This document shows, piece after piece, positions 49,707 to 58,101 of a stretch of DNA of 64,000 bases. Under the pieces are notes generated by a model that saw only the letters and a program-made list of their open reading frames with translations, was not told the DNA's origin and made no database searches. Position 1 is the first letter of the stretch. Every line of letters starts with the position of its first letter. Position numbers and translations under genes: made by a program. The stretch is from Notospermus geniculatus (Eukaryota; Nemertea; Pilidiophora; Heteronemertea; Lineidae): NCBI GenBank assembly GCA_002633025.1, contig NMRB01002584.1:12899-76898 (forward strand), in the 5' to 3' direction.

Positions 49707-50165
49707 CAATTAGAGTAGATATCGGTGACTATCCGATTTCCTTGTTTAATGACCAAAACATCCAAGAAGGGAATGTTTCTTTCACTGGTCTCAAGGGTGA
49801 ACTTTAAATCCTCACACAGGCTGTTTAAAATTTCATGGAAATCGTTTATATTTCCCATGCCCTTTTTCCACAGTAAGACGCAATCGTCAATGTACTGTTT
49901 TCATTGATCAATAATGAATTGTGCCTGTTCAGGGTATTTCTGTCTGACCCTCGGGTAAAGTCTAGTTTCTTCTAGATATGCTAGGGTCAAAATTGCATAA
50001 ACAGGGCCTATTTTTGAACCCATGCATGTACCCTTGATTTGAGTGAAGTTTCTCTCTCCAAACTGGAAATTGTTGTTATTGAGTATTAACCTAACGCTTT
50101 CCAAAACAAGTTCTCTTGAAAAACGATCCTGTAACTTTGATGGATACTTTTCCAACTATTTCCAA
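49707..50165 (-). mobile_element. Penelope-like element RT fragment
   Basis: Minus strand: FQFGERNFTQIKGTCMGSKI, then a stop at about 49901, then in the same frame KQYIDDCVLLWKKG with the YIDD catalytic box and RNIPFLDVLV. The GTCMGSK and YIDD order is typical of Penelope-like RT. The GIY-YIG domain is not in the fragment. Confidence 0.75.
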
Positions 50166-50717
50166 TTATCAAATACATAGTATTTGATAATTATAGACCT
50201 TTAACTATTAGTTTCTCCATCTGGGATGTACAGTGTACACTCATTTGAAGCAGGGTCAAAAAATGTTGAGCTTACCAGCAAAATCTATCGTTCCGTCTGA
50301 CACCAAAACTACTTTCTGCTGTCAGACTTTAAAGGGTTAATAGATCAATTAGATTTCAGTGCCAAAATTTAGAGCTCCATGATACCTAGATCTGACATGA
50401 ATATTGTTGAGTTTCAAGAAACAGCCTTTCACCAGTAGACAAAAGAATGGTGAAAATTATCTGGTGTCGGACGGAACACTTTTTGAAACACATCCTGATC
50501 AACTGGGTTTATGAGAAATTCGCCCATGTCGGTTGTTGTTTGATAAGACTCTTAAATTAAGGAGCTCTCCATACCGCTGAAATAACATTCTAGGGCGGGG
50601 GAGGCGTTCCCTCTTGTTTGTAAAAAAAATTGAAATTGACCGTAAAATGTTTGAAATCGACCCAGAATTTCAGTCAAGGGGCAACTTGTATCCACTTATG
50701 TCCCTGACATTAACCGT
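50166..50717. other. Non-coding spacer between retroelement pile and foldback
   Basis: No feature seen other than short open frames without family features. Confidence 0.4.
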
Positions 50718-51211
50718 GGTTACACTACATAAAAATACCCGTGTTTTTCCAGACCCGTGTCAAACCCGTGTGTACGAAAATCCCGGCGAGAGGTCACACT
50801 ACTACATTGTAGTAGGCTATTGATTTTGATCGGTCTGCAGTTTCTGTGGTTACACTACATAAAATCCCCGTTTTTTTTGCGGTCACACCTATGAATTGCC
50901 GGGCTTCAAGAAACCCGTGTCTGAAAAACACGGGTTTTTGAAACACGGCAAGCTCGCCGTGCTTTTCGAAATCCCCGTGTTTTCGTTAGTTCTTAGCACG
51001 GCTACAGATGGCGCAGCCATTAAGTGACGTTGTTTTCGCGCCTCCAACAATGTGTGCCAATACAGAAATGAGCGAAGAGTCAGTGCATGCAGCGCAACTG
51101 TCGCCGGGCTACTTAACTACAATGTAGTGGTGTGACCTCTCGCCGTGCTTTTCGTACACACGGGTTTGACACGGGTCTGGAAAAACACGGGTATTTTCAA
51201 CAGGTGTAACC
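50718..51211. mobile_element. Foldback element, about 494 bp
   Basis: Ends GGTTACAC and GTGTAACC. The arms share ATACCCGTGTTTTTCCAGAC, CACGGGTTTGACACGG-type sequence and GAGAGGTCACAC, and the inner part is a second inverted set near 50930. Confidence 0.8.
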
Positions 51212-51564
51212 GTAGCTTATTTCGAGGAAACAAAAATCTGGAAAAAAAACATCGAAGCGATTGGTAAACAACAAGCAATGCGGGCACACTTTTTTATGGT
51301 CTTCTCATCCGCAGAGCGTGCCTGTGGCAACATTCCTTCACATTTTTAACATTTTCATTCCAGGGACACAGACTTTTATGGCTTGGACAGCTGACGGGAA
51401 ATGCATTCCAGTTTCAGAAACGTTTGTGGGCCCTAATGTTCACATGGCTACTGCATCGTAAGTGTCACCAGGGTACCCAAAGTGTAGAAATGATGGCGTG
51501 TTCATCAACCAACGAGCGTTAGTGGTATTTTTGTGAAATTAGGGAGTTTAAGAAACGTTAGCTT

Positions 51565-51813
51565 TACGACAACGTTATTTTTTGTACCGAAAATGCAATA
51601 CATAATCTGGTGAACTAGCAGTATGAAAAATAACGTTGTCGTAAGTATAAGGAAAGTGAAAGGATCTGGACGGAAGAGGAAGATTAGCCGCACCCCCCAG
51701 GCTAAAAAAACCTTAAAATCTCCCTATTTCCGGGCTGTTTCCAAAAACTATACCTACCTAAACTTGCAAACTAATAAAATCTCCTCCGTCCAGATCCTTT
51801 CACTTTCCTTATA
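51565..51813. mobile_element. Two adjacent foldbacks at the left flank of the viral element
   Basis: The first (51565-51643) has arms TACGACAACGTTATTTTT and its complement. The second (51646-51813) has perfect 29-bp arms, TATAAGGAAAGTGAAAGGAT at the left. The open frame at 51623-51835 crosses both and is not supported. Confidence 0.7.
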
Positions 51814-51845
51814 CTATAAATTTCTCGAAAAATAAATAACGTGCA

Positions 51846-52028
51846 ATGCAACGCGAACAAAGTTCGAAAATGGATACAGAACAGTATCTAAGAAACCTAT
51901 ATTTCAATCCTGAAAGTCCTGTTGCTTATACAAATATTGCGAAAATTTGGAAAAAAGTGAAAAAAATTTATACTTCTATTCATTTGGAACGCTGTTCACA
52001 ATATTTGGAACGCCGTGATAGATTTTAG
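51846..52028 (+). pseudogene. Integrase N-terminal stub of the Polinton-like element
   Basis: The frame begins at 51846 with a second Met at 51870. DTEQYLRNLYFNPESPVAY followed by NIAKIWKKVKK resembles the N-terminal region of Polinton/Maverick-type integrases (a short YL..LY.NP..P segment and then a helix with KVKK). After about 33 such residues the frame leaves the family and ends at 52028, where a SINE follows. No DDE core is present. A TAAATA motif precedes it as for the other cassette genes. Confidence 0.45.
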
Positions 52029-52039
52029 GCCCTTTTTTG

Positions 52040-52135
52040 GGCATTTCAGCAAAACCCCCTTCCAGGATCGAACCCACACATGAACGAGCATGTATTGTGA
52101 GCCCAACGTCCAAACCACTCGGCTATAGAACATTG
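52040..52135 (-). mobile_element. tRNA-derived SINE or tRNA pseudogene
   Basis: Minus strand: an A box TAGCCGAGTGGTTTGGACG (Ser/Leu-like) and a B box GGGTTCGATCC. A complete acceptor stem is not evident. It lies between the integrase stub and the ATPase gene. Confidence 0.5.
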
Positions 52136-52181
52136 TTAATAATAAGGTGTGCAGTTTTCTTTAAATACCCATTGTTGTGTG

Positions 52182-52305
52182 AAAACTACTCATGCGTGAG
52201 CCGTGGTGAATAGAGTTGTATAAAAACTACTCATGCGTGAGCCGTGGTGAATAGAATTAAAGGTATGGAATTAAAGGTATGGAATTAAAGGTATGGAATT
52301 AAAGG
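52182..52305 (+). repeat. Two short tandem arrays upstream of the ATPase gene
   Basis: A 33-bp unit (AAAACTACTCATGCGTGAGC...) occurs at 52182 and 52223. It is followed by four copies of a 14-bp unit ATTAAAGGTATGGA. This is the last spacer before the viral genes and may hold regulatory sites. Confidence 0.75.
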
Positions 52306-52335
52306 TGCGTTGTGCACACAAATTTCTCTCTATAA

Positions 52336-52959
52336 ATGACTTCCAAACTTAAGGATTTTTTTATTTTCGAGCCATATAACGCGATTATCTCCGGAGTAAC
52401 CAACTGTGGAAAAACATATTTCGTTCTTGACCTCCTTGAGTGTGTCTACCAAGGTCATTTCGAGAATATTATCCTATTTTGTCCGACCTTCGATTATAAC
52501 GAGACCTACAATAGAAAATGGATCTTCAAAGACAAAAATTTCATTGTACTCAATCCATTTCTAGTGAAAACAAACTTAAATTTAGTTCTCTGGTTATGCA
52601 TGCAAATTTTTAAAGGTACAAACACTCTCTTCGTAATAGACGATTGCGCTAACCTTCAAGACAGTAAAAAGAAAGCAACGGAATTGTGCAATCTGGCCTT
52701 TTCCGGGAGGCATTATGGCATAACCACATGGGTTCTAATTCAGAAATATAATTCAATTGTAAAAGATTTTCGAGAAAACATAAGATTATTGGTATTATTT
52801 TACAATAAAGATGAAGATGCTATGAAACAAGCTTTAAAAGAAAATGCTGTTATACCAAAAGAAATCAGAAATGAAGTAATCAAAGAGTTAAAAGATAATA
52901 AATCAACAAAATTAGTTATGAGATTACAATTTCCGTATGACTTTTTACTAATTAAATGA
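52336..52959 (+). CDS. Viral genome-packaging ATPase (A32/FtsK-HerA type)
   Basis: 207 aa. Walker A GVTNCGKT at residues 20-27, Walker B LFVIDD at 98-103, and an arginine/sensor region GRHYGITTWVLIQ at about 124-136. This is the layout of the packaging ATPases of Polintons, adenovirus-like and large DNA viruses, which power DNA entry into the capsid. It is the first intact gene of the cassette. The ATG overlaps a TAAATG motif, and the stop TGA overlaps the start of the next gene (ATGA). Shorter than most full family members, but with no frameshift. Confidence 0.85.
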   Translation: MTSKLKDFFIFEPYNAIISGVTNCGKTYFVLDLLECVYQGHFENIILFCPTFDYNETYNRKWIFKDKNFIVLNPFLVKTNLNLVLWLCMQIFKGTNTLFVIDDCANLQDSKKKATELCNLAFSGRHYGITTWVLIQKYNSIVKDFRENIRLLVLFYNKDEDAMKQALKENAVIPKEIRNEVIKELKDNKSTKLVMRLQFPYDFLLIK

Positions 52960-53663
52960 GCATTTCAAACACCGAAACACAATTAATAGACAACGTAATA
53001 AAAGATTTTGGTTATTTATCAACAAACTCAACAAACCCAACTATTAGTAGTCAACTAGGGGCAACTAGAAACCAACAAGCCCCAACTGGAAGTCAACAAA
53101 ATTTTAACAATAATCAACTACCAGTTAATCCCTGTTTAGATTTTAGTCGAAAACCAGTTACACCCAGTCAAAATTTCAGTCAAGTCTTGTCAGAACAAGC
53201 GAAACAAGCTAAAGGAGATTTAGAGATTTTAGTTGCTACTGGTAAAACAAAGGAATTTACTGGAAAACAATTAACTTTTAACGACCTAGACAACATGAAC
53301 GAAAAAGACTTAATAAAATATCACAGGATTTACACTAGCACACTATCTACTAGAGTCAACGATACTTTTAGTAAAACGATTTTAAAGTCCTATTCGAAAC
53401 TAGCTAGTTTATTTTTACCAATAGAAAACGAAGAAAAACTGTGCGAAGATTTAAGCACCGACTATATTTTGAGAACCGAAGTAGATAAGTGGGCTGGATG
53501 GCTTACTCTAAAAATGGGTGCACTAATGGCAATCGCTTCAACGAGTTTGATAACTGTTGGAAATATTAACTACACCGAACCTCCTCCAACCATTCCAGAA
53601 AGACCAAAGAAAGCCGAAAATGCAAAAAGCGACGACACAGCCGAAAATCACCTCAATAAATGA
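52956..53663 (+). CDS. Unknown viral protein, Asn/Gln-rich N-terminus, hydrophobic C-terminus
   Basis: 235 aa, not recognised. Residues about 20-75 are rich in Ser, Thr, Asn, Gln and Pro. The middle (about 85-165) is charged and helical-looking (KAKGDLEILVATGKTKEF, FNDLDNMNEKDLIKYHRIY). A hydrophobic stretch near residues 182-205 (LTLKMGALMAIASTSLITVG) could be a membrane segment. The charged C-terminus ends on a TGA that overlaps the next ATG. It lies between the ATPase and a small membrane protein, so a virion role is likely by position only. Confidence 0.8.
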   Translation: MSISNTETQLIDNVIKDFGYLSTNSTNPTISSQLGATRNQQAPTGSQQNFNNNQLPVNPCLDFSRKPVTPSQNFSQVLSEQAKQAKGDLEILVATGKTKEFTGKQLTFNDLDNMNEKDLIKYHRIYTSTLSTRVNDTFSKTILKSYSKLASLFLPIENEEKLCEDLSTDYILRTEVDKWAGWLTLKMGALMAIASTSLITVGNINYTEPPPTIPERPKKAENAKSDDTAENHLNK

Positions 53664-54130
53664 GTGAATCACAGGTAAGCGAAATAAAAGAAGAAAGTTT
53701 ACCACCTAAAAATACTACTGGACACAGTATCCAAACTGTTATTACTACTCCACCTAAAAAACCTAGAACAGAAAAACAAATCGCATGGAGTAAAGAATTA
53801 GGAAGACGATCTCAAGAATTAAAAAAGAGAAAACAAAATCTACTAATTAAAAAAAATGAACCTGAACCCAAACCACAGCCCCCGGTTTCTGAACCTAAAC
53901 CACAACTCGAACCACAACCCCAACCTGAAGAAAAATCCTCGGATAATAATAATTTTTCATGGTTACTTTTACCAACAGTTTTAGTTATCGGGGGCGCAAT
54001 AGTTTGGGTTAAATGGGGAAAATATCGTGTTTTTAAACCTATCGCTACTCCGAAAAAACCCACTCAAAAACCTAAGGAACCGGTAAAAACTGAAGATGAA
54101 AATTCTAAAACTGCATTTTCTATGGAATAA
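53660..54130 (+). CDS. Small basic, proline-rich single-pass membrane protein
   Basis: 156 aa. The basic helix KPRTEKQIAWSKELGRRSQE with following KKRKQN (35-60) is followed by a Glu/Pro/Gln-rich stalk (66-92), one clear membrane segment (FSWLLLPTVLVIGGAIVWV, 99-117) and a Lys/Pro-rich tail. The lysine-rich part could bind DNA; this is inference. Adjoins its neighbours without spacer. Confidence 0.8.
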   Translation: MSESQVSEIKEESLPPKNTTGHSIQTVITTPPKKPRTEKQIAWSKELGRRSQELKKRKQNLLIKKNEPEPKPQPPVSEPKPQLEPQPQPEEKSSDNNNFSWLLLPTVLVIGGAIVWVKWGKYRVFKPIATPKKPTQKPKEPVKTEDENSKTAFSME

Positions 54131-54910
54131 ATGCCGCAGGAAAGCAAGGAAAAAATGTTAATGATCAACTCAAAGGACTATCCTGATCAAGAGGCAAATG
54201 ACCTAACTGTTCAATTGGATGAAGAGGTACTAGATGTAGAAAATGTTAGAATTATTTACGCAGGAATACCCTGTACTTTTTACAATATTTCAGGTGATTT
54301 AGATAATAATAGATTTGTTATTTATGAAAATAGTCAAGGGAGTCGGCGGGGGAAATATCTTAATATGCCGGATGGGAATTACGAATTTAAAGAATTTAAC
54401 AAAGAATTTAAAAAACAACTACAAGTAATAGGTTTCGATAGAGGTTTTATGAGTTTTTATTTAGGACCTCACGATGGTAAGATAGAAATTACATTTGATA
54501 TTCCTACAGGAAAAACTGTTAATGACTACACTCTTCTTATACAAGAAAATGCTAAAAAACTATTAGGGATCGGTAGATACATGAGGCCAGCCGCAAAAGG
54601 TAGTGACGGGGTAATAAAAGGCGATGAACCCATTAATTTCAAACCTTTCGAGTATTTCCATATTCATTGTGACATAATTAACACTGAGCATATGATTTAC
54701 AATGGTGAGAGAAGTGATATATTTGTTAGATTACCAATTAAAAAATGTAACTTCGGAGAATTGTTACAATACAACATGACCGACATGACTGGAAGACCTT
54801 GCGTTGAAAGATTTAACAAATTGAGAATTTGGGTTACAGATGAAAATAATAGAAAAATAAACTTCAACGAAGGTGATATTCAGTATGAATTAATTATAAA
54901 ATCTGTCTAG
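54131..54910 (+). CDS. Penton-type (minor capsid, single jelly-roll) protein
   Basis: 259 aa. The N-terminal pattern VENVRIIYAGIPCTFYNIS (residues about 37-55) followed by a NNRF strand, the turn NMPDGNYEFKEFNKEF (about 76-91) and the C-terminal strands RKINFNEGDIQYELIIKS are the signature order of Polinton minor capsid proteins: a strand ending in a Phe-Tyr-Asn box, an IP-G-Y loop, and a final FxG...F-L strand. In the family such pentamers close the capsid vertices. The gene lies in the middle of the virion cassette and is intact. Confidence 0.7.
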   Translation: MPQESKEKMLMINSKDYPDQEANDLTVQLDEEVLDVENVRIIYAGIPCTFYNISGDLDNNRFVIYENSQGSRRGKYLNMPDGNYEFKEFNKEFKKQLQVIGFDRGFMSFYLGPHDGKIEITFDIPTGKTVNDYTLLIQENAKKLLGIGRYMRPAAKGSDGVIKGDEPINFKPFEYFHIHCDIINTEHMIYNGERSDIFVRLPIKKCNFGELLQYNMTDMTGRPCVERFNKLRIWVTDENNRKINFNEGDIQYELIIKSV

Positions 54911-54913
54911 TAA

Positions 54914-55246
54914 ATGAGTAGATATTGGGGTTATTCTAAAAGACCGAAAAATTGGCAAAAAATACTAGAGGAACAAAATACTGCAACTATGAGTGATTCA
55001 CTTGTAAAACCAGTAGTGCCTACAGTGCCCGAACCTGTATTAATTGATGGTGATTGGGTTATTCCTAAAATCCTTGAAAATCCGAAAATTCCTGAACCAC
55101 CTAAAATTCCTAAACCTCCTAAAATTCCTGAACCTCCTGAACCTCCTAAAATCCTTGAACCTCCTAAACCTATTCCAAAACCCATCCCAGTTCCTAAACC
55201 GCGGCCTAAACCTGAGCCTACCCCAGACTCAACTATTTCTTACTAA
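54914..55246 (+). CDS. Small protein with PPKIP/PEP repeats
   Basis: 110 aa. An N-terminal part of about 50 residues (SRYWGYSKRPKNWQKILEE...) precedes a low-complexity tail of Pro, Lys, Ile and Glu repeats (IPEPPK, IPKPPK, EPPEPP). Such tails often form stiff rods in fibres or stalks; no function is assigned. The mirror-frame Gly/Leu-rich ORF is a shadow. Confidence 0.75.
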   Translation: MSRYWGYSKRPKNWQKILEEQNTATMSDSLVKPVVPTVPEPVLIDGDWVIPKILENPKIPEPPKIPKPPKIPEPPEPPKILEPPKPIPKPIPVPKPRPKPEPTPDSTISY

Positions 55247-55250
55247 TTAA

Positions 55251-55952
55251 ATGCACGGAGGAAACGCAGACGAAGACAAGAGAATATATCCACAGTTGCC
55301 AGCAACTATACAACCGTTTATACCACCACCTTACAACCCTCAACCACAAGAACCATCACCACCGGACCCGACTGCGACAGCAGTGCAATTTAGATTACAA
55401 CATATTTCAGAAATAAAAAAATTCTTTGAGAGTGAAATAGAATTTAGAAGAGCAATACATTCCAAATATATGAAAGCATTTAACGGTTTCTCTTATACTA
55501 ATCATTTCTTAAATTTTACAAGTGTCGCTGCTGGCTCGATTGGTGTAACCGCATTAGCCGGTATAATTGCAACCCCAGTTGGATTAGCATTAGGAGCTGT
55601 AACAATTGGAGGCGCACTTATTTCTTCAACTTTAAATTTTTTTGCTAAAAGATTTCAAAGTAAAATTGAAAAACATGAAAAAATAGGAATGTTAGCTATC
55701 TCAAAATTAAACACAGTTAATAACTTAATTAGTAGAGCTTTATCAGATTCACATATTACCCAAGAAGAATTCTCATTAATAGTTGGTGAAAAAGAAAAAT
55801 ATATTACCCTAAAAAATGCTATAAGAAAAAAACAAAAAGAAACTGCTACTGTTAACCAAAACGTTGACATGGAAGCACTTAAAAAGACTTTTTTAGAAGA
55901 AGGAAAGAAACTAGCTCAGTCAGAGATGATAGAAAAGTTGAAGAGCCAGTAA
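55251..55952 (+). CDS. Putative membrane-active virion protein with PPxY and a possible -1 frameshift tail
   Basis: 233 aa. A PPPY motif at residues 25-28, a long glycine/alanine-rich hydrophobic region (about 89-130, GSIGVTALAGIIATPVGLAL) and a charged coiled coil (KIEKHEKIGMLAISKLNTV onward). PPxY next to a membrane-active segment recalls adenovirus protein VI, which breaks the endosome and binds Nedd4 ligases; homology is not claimed. I recall similar uncharacterised invertebrate proteins in such cassettes. In the zero frame at 55889-55895 lies the heptamer T TTT TTA; the -1 frame from there stays open to a TAA at 56033-56035 (46 codons) and ends in PSAPPIYS. Confidence 0.75.
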   Translation: MHGGNADEDKRIYPQLPATIQPFIPPPYNPQPQEPSPPDPTATAVQFRLQHISEIKKFFESEIEFRRAIHSKYMKAFNGFSYTNHFLNFTSVAAGSIGVTALAGIIATPVGLALGAVTIGGALISSTLNFFAKRFQSKIEKHEKIGMLAISKLNTVNNLISRALSDSHITQEEFSLIVGEKEKYITLKNAIRKKQKETATVNQNVDMEALKKTFLEEGKKLAQSEMIEKLKSQ

Positions 55953-56035
55953 AACCAGTAATAAACCATAACTATAATTACTACTATTATTACCAATCAT
56001 TACCGTTTCCCTCAGCTCCACCAATTTACTCTTAA
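55889..56035 (+). other. Candidate -1 ribosomal frameshift site and late-domain tail
   Basis: The heptamer T TTT TTA sits in zero frame (codons ACT-TTT-TTA). The -1 frame is closed by a TAA at 55880-55882 just upstream and then open for 46 codons after the slip. The tail has a Tyr/Asn run and then PSAP overlapping PPIY. The alternative is a single-base mutation in a decaying copy. No strong downstream hairpin was seen by eye. Confidence 0.4.
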
Positions 56036-56052
56036 TTAAATACCGAAGGAAA

Positions 56053-57308
56053 ATGCCTACAAACATAGACTACTTTATAAATAAACCAGAATGTGAAGAA
56101 GCTACATTTGAAATTTATTTGAAGAATTTTCATTTTATAAAATCTATTACTTTAAAAAATATTTCATTTTATAATTCTTGGTGGACAGGGGATTTTCTCC
56201 CAGAAAGTGTAAAAGTTTTTCAGTTTTTAGTTACCGATCGTGGGTATGAAAAAAGTGAAATTCTAAATGTTGAAGATACATGCTCCAGAAGTATGAATGT
56301 CCCGAGAAACCCTAACGAAAGCATTGAAGAATATGCTGAAAGGTTTCAAAGAGCAAGTGATTTATGCATTGATAATTTGAAACTAAAATATAATTATGAT
56401 AAATTCGTAAGATCCAAAGAGAAGAAAAGCACAAAAATTGACACACAATATATGATAAATAAAAAGGCAATTTCCAGAGTGTTTGCGAATTTTCGACCCC
56501 AACCGGGGTCTTCTTCAGGCTGGAACTTTACAATCCGAAACTCTTCTAGAGTCCGAGACTGTTCTAGAGTTTCGGATTGTAAAGTTCCAGCCTGAAGAAG
56601 ACCCCGGTTGGGGTCGAAAATTCGCAAACACTCTGGAAATTGCCTTTTTATTTATCATATGATAAATTCGTGGTAGAAAACAGTTTTGATTATGATTTTC
56701 CATTTAATCGTCATTTTAGTTTAAAAGAGTTCTGCAATAGATGGCAGGTTATGATCGAAGAACATGATATAAAACATGTTAAATTTCATTGCGATAGTAA
56801 TAATTACATTATCATTGAATTAACAGAAGATAAGGAGTTTAAACTTATTAATTTGTTTACAACCAGACCGGGGAACGTAACTCTAAATGACCCTTATGAA
56901 ACTGGAAGAAAAATAAAAATAATCAGCTACGATCGAGTAGCAGAATATCTGATAAAAATAGTTAATACATGGTTTGGATTTAAACAAGAAGTCTTTGATA
57001 AAAAAGGAAAATATTATTCAACTAGGTCATTACCGTTTTACGTTACTAATCTCTTCCTAAGATGTGATTTACATCAAAATACTCTTCATACACTGCGCCA
57101 GCAGTTTAAGAACTCAGATATTTTATGTTCTATACCTGTTAACGACGGTGATCAGATTAAACTGCAACGATTTATTCCCAGTAGTAGCAAAAGAAGAGTA
57201 GACAAAGCAACAAATCACCTAACATTTCAGATAACAGACAAAAATGGAAAAGTAGTAAATTTTAGAGGGCGTAAATTAATGTTTCATTTTACTCTTGAAA
57301 TCTATTAA
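56053..57308 (+). pseudogene. Jelly-roll-like capsid-associated protein, paralog 1, broken by a 250-bp insertion
   Basis: The first part (56053-56408) carries ECEEATFEIYLKNFHFIKSI and ISFYNSWWTGD. The second (from 56659 to 57308) carries HFSLKEFCNRW, WFGFKQE, KGKYYSTRSLPFYVTNLFLR, LRQQFKNSDILCSIPVNDGD and the final VNFRGRKLMFHFTLEIY. It is a tandem paralog of 57319-58095. A foldback (56409-56658) with 13-bp flanking repeats splits it. The codon phase is the same in both flanks, so the host frame was open before insertion. It also has about 65 extra residues after FYNSW, including ESIEEYAERFQRA, absent from paralog 2. Confidence 0.75.
56409..56658. mobile_element. Foldback element with hammerhead-like arms, copy D
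   Basis: The two arms, about 56468-56548 and 56562-56642, are near-perfect complements, each with the GACCCC-GGTT-GGGGTC hairpin and TTCCAG/CTGGAA stem strands. Flanks ATGATAAATTCGT at 56396-56408 and 56659-56671 are a 13-bp direct repeat. The left part (AAAAGCACAAAAATTGACAC) matches 34300-34330. Confidence 0.85.
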
Positions 57309-57318
57309 GTAAATACCC

Positions 57319-58095
57319 ATGTCTAACCAACTCGATTTCTTCATAGATCAACCAGAATGTGAAGAAGCTACATTTGATTTCTATTTAGAACATTACCACT
57401 TCATAAAATCTATTACCGTAAGAAGTATAACATTTTACAACTCCTGGTTTAATGGTGATTTCTTTGAGAGTAAAATTTTACTAATGAATCTTGCTAAAGC
57501 TGGTAAAACCATTAACTGGGAAGAAATACTATTGGACAGGCATTATAGTTTATCAGATTTTTGTCATTACCATAATAAATACTTAGAAAAGAGAGGTCGT
57601 GATGATGTAAAATTTCACTGTGAGAACAACTATCTAGTAATTGAACTTCTCGAGAACACAGTTTTTAAATTATGGGAGTACGATGCAAAAGATGACATGG
57701 AGTACAGAATAAGAAAAGAGTGGTTTGGATTTAAACAAGACAGGTTTACTCATAAAGGTAAATACTATTCAACCAAACCGTTGCTATTTTATGTAACAGA
57801 TATCTTCCTAAGATGTAACCTAGTTAATCAGGAACATACTTTTTATATACTGCGACAGCAGTCGAAACATTCAGACATATTATGTTCTATACCAGTTGAT
57901 GACGGTGACCAGATAAAACTTCAGAGACACGAACCAAACAGTTGCGAAAGAAGAGTAGACAAAGCAACTAACCATTTGAAATTTCAGATAACAGATGAAA
58001 ATGGAAAAGTTGTAAATTTTAGAGGGAGTTCAGTATTAATCCATTTTACTCTTGAAACTATAGAACTTCCTGCAATCGAAAATTCCACTACATAA
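57319..58095 (+). CDS. Jelly-roll-like capsid-associated protein, paralog 2 (intact)
   Basis: 258 aa. PECEEATFDFYLEHYHFIKS, ITFYNSWFNGD (about 36-46), a central region, KGKYYSTKPLLFYVTDIFLR, LCSIPVDDGDQIKLQRHEP and NGKVVNFRGSSVLIHFTLET. The FYNSW strand and the final FRG...HFTLE strand repeat the scheme of the penton-type protein at 54131, so it probably has the same fold. Two such paralogs in tandem plus the penton suggest specialised vertex, spike or fibre-anchor subunits; this is inference. Confidence 0.78.
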   Translation: MSNQLDFFIDQPECEEATFDFYLEHYHFIKSITVRSITFYNSWFNGDFFESKILLMNLAKAGKTINWEEILLDRHYSLSDFCHYHNKYLEKRGRDDVKFHCENNYLVIELLENTVFKLWEYDAKDDMEYRIRKEWFGFKQDRFTHKGKYYSTKPLLFYVTDIFLRCNLVNQEHTFYILRQQSKHSDILCSIPVDDGDQIKLQRHEPNSCERRVDKATNHLKFQITDENGKVVNFRGSSVLIHFTLETIELPAIENSTT

Positions 58096-58101
58096 ATAGC
58101 A

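Noticed and set aside
51623-51835. Basic 70-aa protein as a viral core protein
   Set aside because: The frame crosses two foldbacks and its basic part is encoded by one hairpin arm.
52040-52135. Functional tRNA-Ser/Leu gene
   Set aside because: A and B boxes are present but no complete acceptor stem; a SINE or pseudogene is more likely.
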